A stretch of DNA of 40,137 nt, from contig JAGSHB010000035.1 of NCBI GenBank assembly GCA_023954815.1, positions 1 to 40,137 on the forward strand, given 5' to 3'. Origin of the DNA: Myxococcales bacterium (GTDB taxonomy: Bacteria > Myxococcota_A > UBA9042). Position 1 is the stretch's first letter, and every line of letters starts with the position of its first letter. The notes beneath the pieces were generated by a model. That model saw nothing but the letters and a program-made list of their open reading frames with translations, had not been told where the DNA came from and searched no databases. This document shows, piece after piece, positions 34,045-40,137 of the stretch. The translations under genes were made by a program, and so were the position numbers.

Positions 34045-34656
34045 CTACCCGCCAGCGGTGATCTGATAGACCTTCCACGTATTGGCGCCGTGATTGTGCA
34101 CATGAACCTGCACCATCGTGCCCTTGGGCCACGACTTTGGGGCCGGAAATTCGGGCTTATAGACCTGTTCGAGATGCGGAATGTCGACGTCGAGTCGCCA
34201 CACTTCCTGGCCGCCGATGCGGATGATGAGCACACCCTGAGCCGGCGGATCGGCGTAGAGCGCGAGGTGCCACAACACAATCGTCACGCGCTCGCCCTGG
34301 GCTACGTCACCGGTGAGTTGGGTCTCTGCGGAGATGAAATTGCAGATGCCAGTGTCCATCTCCAGCATCGCGTCTTCGACGATGACCCCGCTCGACACAC
34401 AGCTGGTCACCGCGTCAGGCATCGCCTTAGCGAAGGGGTCAATTTCCCGCGCGATGGGCACCCAAGCGGAACCGTCGACCACCTCTTCGGCCTCAGACCG
34501 TTGCGGGGCTGGGTCGGACGTGGTGCCGCATGATATCGCCAGCCCAAGCAGCAACAGCAACAGCAGCAGCGCAGGTAGACCGCGCACCCGCAGCAACGGG
34601 GGGCGGCGCGTCTCGACGTAAGGCGCGAAGTTGCTCAGGGCGCGGCGAATCACCAT
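34045..34656 (-). CDS. Lipoprotein, function unknown
   Basis: 203 residues from the ATG at 34656; the GTG one codon later (34653) has better spacing from AGGAG. After an unusually long basic N-terminus, a Leu-rich helix ends in LAISC, a lipobox (Cys43). The mature domain has two Cys (TSC, GIC) and, near the C-terminus, VHVHNHG (three His), a beta-strand-rich cupredoxin-like pattern that could bind a metal; this is a guess from residues only. It converges on the MORN-type gene. The family is not recognised. Confidence 0.7.
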   Translation of the reverse strand: MVIRRALSNFAPYVETRRPPLLRVRGLPALLLLLLLLGLAISCGTTSDPAPQRSEAEEVVDGSAWVPIAREIDPFAKAMPDAVTSCVSSGVIVEDAMLEMDTGICNFISAETQLTGDVAQGERVTIVLWHLALYADPPAQGVLIIRIGGQEVWRLDVDIPHLEQVYKPEFPAPKSWPKGTMVQVHVHNHGANTWKVYQITAGG

Positions 34657-34785
34657 CTCTCCTGTTCCATGTGGCCCGACGATTCGCTGCAAGAGTGACC
34701 GACGAACGGCAGGTCTATCTAGCGGCGGCTTGGCACGCTATACCCAAACGCTACGAGGCCCCCGCGTCGTGCACAACCCAGGCTC

Positions 34786-36603
34786 ATGGTATCCCCCACG
34801 TCGATGACTGCTTCCGCCGCCCCATCTGCTGCCACTGCAACCGCGCCTAGTCGCCTGTCGCCTCGGCGGCGGTGGCTCTTGATGGCCTTGGTTATGGCGG
34901 CCTACTTCTATCCGTACCCCTATCACCCGCCGATCAATAACCCAAACGAAAACAGCCGCTTCTACATGACTTCGGCCATCGTGGAAGAGGGTACGTATTG
35001 CATCGACGGACCGCGCAAGCGATGGGGCTGGGTCAACGACGCGGCCCGCTACAAAGGCAAGCACTTCAGCGTCAAAGGCCCAGCGACCAGCCTCTTGGGC
35101 TTGCCCGGATACGCGATCGCGTGGGCATGGGCCGGGATTCAAGGACAGCGCACCGATCGCGATGTCGCCCTGTGGTGGTGTCGCCTCACGGGTAGCCTGC
35201 TGCCCAACCTGCTGTTTCTGTGGTTTTTCCTACCCTGGCTGGGTCGCCGAACGGGCTCTGCCCTGCTGCGGGACGCGACCTGGCTAACCGTGGCAGTGGG
35301 CAGTCTATTTTACGGATACGCGCTCATCTTCGTCAGTCACAGCTTGGCTGCGGCGAGCGGTTTTGCAGCCCTGATGCTGCTGTCCAAAACAGCCGGATCA
35401 GCACCAAAAGCCCGGAAAGACGCGTTCTGGGCCGGGTTTTTCGCTGCTGGTGTCACCGCTGCGGAGTATCCCGGCATCGTCATCACCTTGGCGCTCTGTG
35501 GCCTCGCGCTGACGCGATTGGGCACCTTCAAGCAGCTGGCGCGGTTCGCTGCGGGCGCCATCATTCCGACCGCCGCCGTGATGCACATGCAGTGGATGAG
35601 CTTCGATAACCCGTTCACCCCCGGTCACCTGCACATGGAGAGCGCGGCGTTTCGCGCCTACCACGAACGCGGGCTCTTCGGTGCCGACGCGTTTCATGCA
35701 GACGCGGCCTTTCAGTTGCTCTTCTCCGAGGGGTTCGGGCTGTTTCCCTTGTCGCCGCTGCTGCTCTTTGCCCTGCCCGGCTTGGCCCTGCTGTTGATGC
35801 GCCGGGTCGACCGCAGTGTGGGGATCGCGGCTGTGGTTGCGAGCGTCGGGCTGTGGCTGGAGTGTGCATTTCTCAGTAATTGGCGCGGTGGTTGGACGAT
35901 TGGGCCGCGCTACTTGGCGCCGCTCATTCCGTTCGTGGCCTGGGCTGCGCTGACGGCGATGGACGCCCTGTGGCGCATGCGTCCCCGTTTGACCGAGGCG
36001 ATCGCGGTCGGAGCGATGGCAGTCGGAATGCTGGCCTCGGGCCTGCCGTCGGCTTGGTATCCCCACCTGCCTGAGGACTTCGACCGCCCCCTGCCACAGC
36101 TGTTCTTCCGCCTGCTCGATGGCGCCTTTGTGCCCGAAACGGCGGCCTCGTTGCTGGGCATCCATGGTCTGGCGGCGGCGTTCCCGCTGTTGCTGGTGGC
36201 GATCGGTATCGTGTGGGTGGTGGCGTCGACGAATAGCTGGCCGGAGCTGCCGATGCCTACGAGCCGCAAGCTGTTGATGGCGGGACCGCTGTGGACCCGG
36301 CGCCTGGGCGGCGGTGCCCTGGTCGCGGCGGTGCTGGTCGTGCCGCTGCTACAAGATCCCACCGCAGCGAAGCGCCGCATTCCCCTGGATCGGGCGCGGG
36401 CATTTGTGATGAGTCATTGGTCGCCGCGTGGGCATGACCGTGCGGCCAAACTGCTTGCCAATGGCGAGCGGACCCCGGAGCAGACCGACGCGCTCTCTCG
36501 GCTGCTCATCGATCAGGGGCGCAGGCGGGAAGTGCGGGCGTTGCTGCCCAAGCTGCCGGCCGAGCGCCAATCTGAGATTCGGGCTGAATTGTCGGGCAAA
36601 TAG
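34786..36603 (+). CDS. Polytopic membrane protein, GT-C glycosyltransferase-like
   Basis: 605 residues with about 11 hydrophobic segments. The first periplasmic loop after helix 1 carries NNPNENSRFY, comparable to the acidic catalytic loop of GT-C family transferases (ArnT/PMT-like), and later HFSVKGPATSLLGLPGY and RYLAPLIPFVAW, typical of such membrane transferases. The C-terminal ~120 residues are soluble and helical. A lipid-linked sugar donor would be expected, but the substrate is unknown. The ATG at 34786 has weak upstream signals; an ATG at 34804 is possible. Convergent with the HerA-like ATPase gene. Confidence 0.78.
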   Translation: MVSPTSMTASAAPSAATATAPSRLSPRRRWLLMALVMAAYFYPYPYHPPINNPNENSRFYMTSAIVEEGTYCIDGPRKRWGWVNDAARYKGKHFSVKGPATSLLGLPGYAIAWAWAGIQGQRTDRDVALWWCRLTGSLLPNLLFLWFFLPWLGRRTGSALLRDATWLTVAVGSLFYGYALIFVSHSLAAASGFAALMLLSKTAGSAPKARKDAFWAGFFAAGVTAAEYPGIVITLALCGLALTRLGTFKQLARFAAGAIIPTAAVMHMQWMSFDNPFTPGHLHMESAAFRAYHERGLFGADAFHADAAFQLLFSEGFGLFPLSPLLLFALPGLALLLMRRVDRSVGIAAVVASVGLWLECAFLSNWRGGWTIGPRYLAPLIPFVAWAALTAMDALWRMRPRLTEAIAVGAMAVGMLASGLPSAWYPHLPEDFDRPLPQLFFRLLDGAFVPETAASLLGIHGLAAAFPLLLVAIGIVWVVASTNSWPELPMPTSRKLLMAGPLWTRRLGGGALVAAVLVVPLLQDPTAAKRRIPLDRARAFVMSHWSPRGHDRAAKLLANGERTPEQTDALSRLLIDQGRRREVRALLPKLPAERQSEIRAELSGK

Positions 36604-36699
36604 CGCGCGTTGGGCCTGTCGATTGCGGAATCTAGGTCGCGGCGAAACGTCTGCCAGATGACCCAACGGCTCCCAACGGCGCCCAGCCCAACTACGCGC
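36603..36699. terminator. Inverted repeat across a convergent gene junction
   Basis: GCGCG-C-GTTGGGC (36603-36615) pairs with GCCCAAC-TA-CGCGC (36686-36699), enclosing both TAG stops and a 70-base loop. The loop also contains two more CCCAACGGC units (36662-36670, 36672-36680) that could compete for the GTTGGG arm. Terminator function is likely but unproven. Confidence 0.4.
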
Positions 36700-39178
36700 C
36701 CATCGGCATCCACAACAATCCGATGTGGTCGAGGTGCACCACCGCCTGCCGCTCTACTCGGTGCGTCACAATCGCGCCCGCTTTCGCTAGCCAGGTGCGA
36801 TGGATCTCGCTGAGCTCGGCGCCGAGTTGGTCTTCGAGCCGCGCCAGATCTGCCCAGGCGGCATCGACCCGAGATCGTGCGTTCCGCGCACGATCCAATT
36901 TGGCGCTCGCCACTTCTCGCTTGGCCACCGCAGCCGCGACGTCGCTGGCCCGCATGTGGCCCTTGAGGGTGGCGGCGAGCAGCGTCGCTTGGTCTTCTAA
37001 ACGCTCAGCCACATTCACCGCTGCGACCGCCTCAGCCTCAGCCGCGTCGATCTTGTAGGTGGTGGCGTCGAGCTGCGCCCGCCAAGCGTGCATCTTCTTG
37101 GCGTAGTGCCGGCTGCGCTGTGCCGCCTCGATATCCGCCTGGTGCTCGGCCTGCTTTCGGCATCTCGCAGCAAAGGCTGTGCGCGACTCCGAAATGCGGG
37201 AGACCAGCCCCAACGTGTCATTGCGGGACACATCGACCGTGCGCTGGGCATCGAGGTGGGTCTGCAGGCGCACCCGAACCTCGGCCCACCAATCCGGATC
37301 TTCGATGGGCGCTACCGGCCGCACCGCCCGGCCACGTGTGGGCACGACCGTGCTGAGATCCCGCGCGTCCCAGTCAACAGAGATCGCCTCTGAGGCCGCA
37401 AATTCAAGGTTTAAGGGATGACCCACCGCCTCCCACTGCTCTGCTACGTCGTCGCCAAAGCGCAATTCAACCCGTGCCACGACCGCTGCACGCCAGCTCT
37501 CCCCGTCCGCGTCGACATCGAACAGATCAGCCCACGGCGCTGCCGGGTCGAGGTAATGCACGGGCACGCCCTCAGCCACGGGCGGAAACTCTACGGGCCG
37601 CGCACGTCGACGTTTAGGTGGTGCCGCCTCTTCGGCCGATTCGCTAGGCTCCAGCGGCGGCAGCAGCGTCACTTCCACCGGTGCCGGATTGGCGGCGGTC
37701 GATGTTGCCGATGTCTCCGATCTCGCGGCAACTTGAGTCGCTGTTTCCGGAGGCTGGGTAGACCTCGGCGCGTCGCCGGCGGGCGCACTAGACTTGTCAC
37801 GGCACAACCGCGCGACCTCAGACCGGGTCAGGGGGCCACGTAAAAACGAGAGCGCCCACCGGGTCGTGAACACTGCAGGTTGCGGCTGCCGCGCCCCCAT
37901 CATCACGAACTGCCGCTTGCCGAGCGCGCCGATGAGCTTGTCGATTTCGGCGACGTCGGTATCCCCGGCGGCGGACTTCAGCGCCTCCACAACCCGGGCC
38001 TTGTCGCGCTCGGTCGACAGCCGGCCAATCACCCAGGTACCTGCGTTACTCATCGCCTTATAGTCGAGATCTACGGGGTTTTGGGTGGAAAGCACCATGC
38101 CGACACCGTGTGCACGAGCCTGTTTGAGCAGGGTCAGAATCGGCTTTTTCGACGGCGGATTTTTCGTCGGCGGCGCAAAGCCGAAGACCTCGTCCATGTA
38201 GATCAAGGCTCGCAAGTCCGAGGTGCCCGGCTGCTTGCGCATCCACGTGACGACCTTGGACAGCAGCAGGGTCACCACGAATTGGCGCTGCTCCTCAGCC
38301 AAGTGCGGCAAGTACATCACGCTCGCCCGCGGCCGACCGTCCGGCGCGTACAGCAGGGTCTCGATGTCCAACGCTTCGCCCTGCATCCAGGTCGAGAAAG
38401 ACGGCGAGGCCACCAGCCCATTGAGACGCATCGCCAGCTTTGCCCGCTGCTTCTCCGGGAAGAACTCCTCCAGCTCAAACACCCCGAGGCGGCGAATCGG
38501 CGGCTGCGAGACCTGCCGAATCAGGCCGCCCAAAGTCATGTCACGCCCGGCACGCCACGCCTTCTCGATGAGATGGCACAGCAAGATGTGCTCCCGGCTG
38601 GAGATGGGATCGGCGTCGAGATCGGCGAGGACCAGCAGACTGGAGACGAAACTCTCGATCTCTGCGCGCAGCCCTTCCGCGTCCTCGTCGAAGGGATGCG
38701 CCGGCGCCCGCAGTGAACCGACCACGTTGATCGGATTGCCGGCCGTCGAGCCCGGCGTCCAGATCTGGAGATCTGCCGCGCTACGCAGCGCCTTGATGTC
38801 GTCTGACCCCAGCCCCCATCCGGCGAGCCCTTTTTGCCATTTCTGCGCGGTACTATCGGCCAATTGCGCCGAGGTGACGTCCTTGCGAGCCGCTTCACCT
38901 GCGTCGATCCAGGGTGCGAAGTCAGCTGGCTGCAGCTCTGGAAAGCTCAGCAGCAGGTTCCCCATATCCCCCTTGGGATCGATGATCAGCGCTGGCACGC
39001 CCTGCCGCAGCACCTCTTCGAGCAGCACCACGCCGAGGCCCGTCTTGCCGGAGCCGGTCATACCCGCGATGACACCGTGGGTGGTCAGGTGATGGCGATC
39101 GTAGTGGAGCGGCGCGTCCGTGCGCTGACCATCGGATAGATGCGCGCCGAGATGAAGCTTTCCGCGAGGTGAGGCCAT
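36692..39178 (-). CDS. HerA/DUF853-type P-loop ATPase with coiled-coil C-terminus
   Basis: 828 residues. Walker A GMTGSGKT (Lys45), a Walker B-like IYMDEVFG (near 330) and the ASCE core of the HerA/FtsK-like family, including a DPKGDMGN segment, STQNPVDLD and the arginine-rich strand. Residues about 470-545 are a Pro/Ala/Ser linker; about 550-640 an unrecognised domain; about 640-800 a long charged coiled coil (KKMHAWRAQLD, AEAEAVAAVN). HerA-like ATPases pump DNA or assemble hexamers in repair, conjugation or defence, but no nuclease (NurA) or defence partner is visible. The start ATG 39178 has AGGAGA 9 bases upstream. Confidence 0.9.
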   Translation of the reverse strand: MASPRGKLHLGAHLSDGQRTDAPLHYDRHHLTTHGVIAGMTGSGKTGLGVVLLEEVLRQGVPALIIDPKGDMGNLLLSFPELQPADFAPWIDAGEAARKDVTSAQLADSTAQKWQKGLAGWGLGSDDIKALRSAADLQIWTPGSTAGNPINVVGSLRAPAHPFDEDAEGLRAEIESFVSSLLVLADLDADPISSREHILLCHLIEKAWRAGRDMTLGGLIRQVSQPPIRRLGVFELEEFFPEKQRAKLAMRLNGLVASPSFSTWMQGEALDIETLLYAPDGRPRASVMYLPHLAEEQRQFVVTLLLSKVVTWMRKQPGTSDLRALIYMDEVFGFAPPTKNPPSKKPILTLLKQARAHGVGMVLSTQNPVDLDYKAMSNAGTWVIGRLSTERDKARVVEALKSAAGDTDVAEIDKLIGALGKRQFVMMGARQPQPAVFTTRWALSFLRGPLTRSEVARLCRDKSSAPAGDAPRSTQPPETATQVAARSETSATSTAANPAPVEVTLLPPLEPSESAEEAAPPKRRRARPVEFPPVAEGVPVHYLDPAAPWADLFDVDADGESWRAAVVARVELRFGDDVAEQWEAVGHPLNLEFAASEAISVDWDARDLSTVVPTRGRAVRPVAPIEDPDWWAEVRVRLQTHLDAQRTVDVSRNDTLGLVSRISESRTAFAARCRKQAEHQADIEAAQRSRHYAKKMHAWRAQLDATTYKIDAAEAEAVAAVNVAERLEDQATLLAATLKGHMRASDVAAAVAKREVASAKLDRARNARSRVDAAWADLARLEDQLGAELSEIHRTWLAKAGAIVTHRVERQAVVHLDHIGLLWMPMGA

Positions 39179-39214
39179 GGTCGGTTGTCTCCTAAGCGGA
39201 CAACCCTGTGGCCG

Positions 39215-40135
39215 CTACTTGCTGATCGTCGCCTTCTCGATGAGGACGGCATACTTGTAGCCCGCGCCAAAGTCCTTGCCCAGCACAACCGTGCCCGTCA
39301 CCGTCACGACGTCGCCCACGGCGGCCCGCTCCTGGCTGGTGATGGTGATGTCGTGATCCCCATCGCTGCCCGAACCGTCCTGAATATGCAGCCAGTTGCG
39401 CTCCAAGATGCCAGCGTTGAACTTGACCACCTTGCCACGCACCCGCACGACCTTGCCGCCAAGCGCCGTCTTCGCGGCGTGAACTTCCGCCACCGTGTGA
39501 GCGCCCTCGCCCGTCGCCTTTTCAACTTTCGGGCCGATTTTTGGGGATTTTGGCTTACTCGGCTTCTTGCCGCCAGCAACCTGCACGTGGCCGAACCAGA
39601 CCTCTTTGAAGGTGCGTTTGGTCGCCTTGGAGACGAAATTCTTCATCTTCATCGCGCCGACGATGGCGACCTGCTGGCCCACCTTGACCTTGGCCATCGG
39701 CACGGCGCTCCACTCGTTGCCAATACGCAAGTAGGTGTAGCGCCCGGCGTAGAGCACTTCGGCGACGGGGCCCTTGGGACCATCCATCCCGGGGAGCTTC
39801 TTGGGCTGCGCGGCAACCTGACGCTCCTGGGCCATGCCTTCGATCGGCGGGTGCCCCGGTGGCAGTGTATTTTGGTGGCCGGCAGGCAGGGGCGGCGCCT
39901 TACCCGGGCGGGGTGCCACAGCCTTGGCAGCTTCAGCCGCAGCAGCGACAGCCTTGGCGATCTTGGGATCGGTGCCCTTGTCGCCGATCAGTGTCGACGG
40001 TTTTGCGGTCGTGGCGCTCACCACCTGCACCGTCTTCTTGTCATCACAACCGCTGCCTACCAAAGCAAGCGCGACGAGGGCGCTGGCCAGTGGCAACACC
40101 ATGCGCCGCCGAACGCTGGAATCAGCGACGGACAT
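39215..40135 (-). CDS. Lipoprotein with C-terminal OB-fold domain
   Basis: 306 residues; the lipobox is VGSGC (Cys30). An Ala/Lys/Pro-rich linker (to about 110) is followed by a beta segment with TYLRIGNEWSAVP and, in the last ~95 residues, an OB-fold (VRVRGKVVKF, ERNWLHIQDG, VVTVTGTVV, GAGYKYAVLIE) of the type seen in many proteobacterial nucleic-acid- or ligand-binding periplasmic proteins, often beside cytochromes. Its ligand here is unknown. The ATG at 40135 lies two bases from the window edge, so a longer upstream start cannot be excluded. It precedes the HerA-like ATPase gene on the same strand by 36 bases, and the two may be one transcript. Confidence 0.85.
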   Translation of the reverse strand: MSVADSSVRRRMVLPLASALVALALVGSGCDDKKTVQVVSATTAKPSTLIGDKGTDPKIAKAVAAAAEAAKAVAPRPGKAPPLPAGHQNTLPPGHPPIEGMAQERQVAAQPKKLPGMDGPKGPVAEVLYAGRYTYLRIGNEWSAVPMAKVKVGQQVAIVGAMKMKNFVSKATKRTFKEVWFGHVQVAGGKKPSKPKSPKIGPKVEKATGEGAHTVAEVHAAKTALGGKVVRVRGKVVKFNAGILERNWLHIQDGSGSDGDHDITITSQERAAVGDVVTVTGTVVLGKDFGAGYKYAVLIEKATISK

Positions 40136-40137
40136 CG

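Overview
This is a GC-rich chromosomal window, most like a predatory or gliding deltaproteobacterium (Myxococcota or a relative such as Bradymonadia). The evidence is a giant lipoprotein with Myxococcus-type cysteine repeats (CGDG...CDDGN...CDGC), a MopE-like DCNG motif, many outer-membrane lipoproteins with uncharacterised bodies, a PP2C phosphatase with a long disordered tail, and an isovaleryl-CoA-dehydrogenase-type enzyme. Taxonomy is inferred from content only. I see no rRNA, tRNA, CRISPR array, transposase or phage gene.

Layout. Positions 1-4115 (minus strand) carry the truncated aspS and a DEAD-box RNA helicase with low-complexity ends. 4314-9094 (plus) is a coupled pair of M16 proteins: a catalytic zinc protease, then a lipoprotein partner without the zinc motif and with a helical-repeat tail. 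dapA (9136-10035), a PP2C phosphatase (10209-12389) and the 1638-residue Cys-rich/LamG lipoprotein (12495-17411) follow. A 938-base gene-free stretch (17412-18349) holds a GC-rich hairpin and a striking long-stem inverted repeat. Next come an acyl-CoA dehydrogenase (18350-19528), two convergent cell-envelope genes (19554-20393 plus, 20415-21977 minus), and a plus-strand group of a polyprenyl-phosphate sugar transferase, an alpha/beta hydrolase and a PQQ-propeller-like lipoprotein (22106-26236), then another lipoprotein (26404-27444). A minus-strand block (27485-29948) encodes a sulfite-oxidase-fold protein coupled to an ArsC/Spx-like protein, a CcmH-like membrane protein and a small helical protein.

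The most interesting locus is 30288-32419. An 80-residue exported peptide with three GCGGKG/K cysteine repeats and a Lys/Asp/Ala tail is followed, after an intrinsic-terminator-like hairpin, by a natural fusion of a DUF692 multinuclear non-heme iron oxidase (MNIO) with its usual partner, DUF2063. This is the architecture of a bufferin/HvfA-like copper-binding RiPP system, but the precursor does not look like the BufA or HvfA precursors I know. The system probably makes a periplasmic, cysteine-modified metal-binding peptide.

The last part (32406-40135) holds a PhnA-domain protein, a MORN/YwqK-type repeat protein, a lipoprotein, a polytopic GT-C-like membrane protein, a HerA/DUF853-type ATPase with a coiled-coil C-terminus and an OB-fold lipoprotein. 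Three convergent gene pairs (ends near 20400, 27460 and 36650) share inverted repeats whose arms include both stop codons, probably bidirectional terminators.
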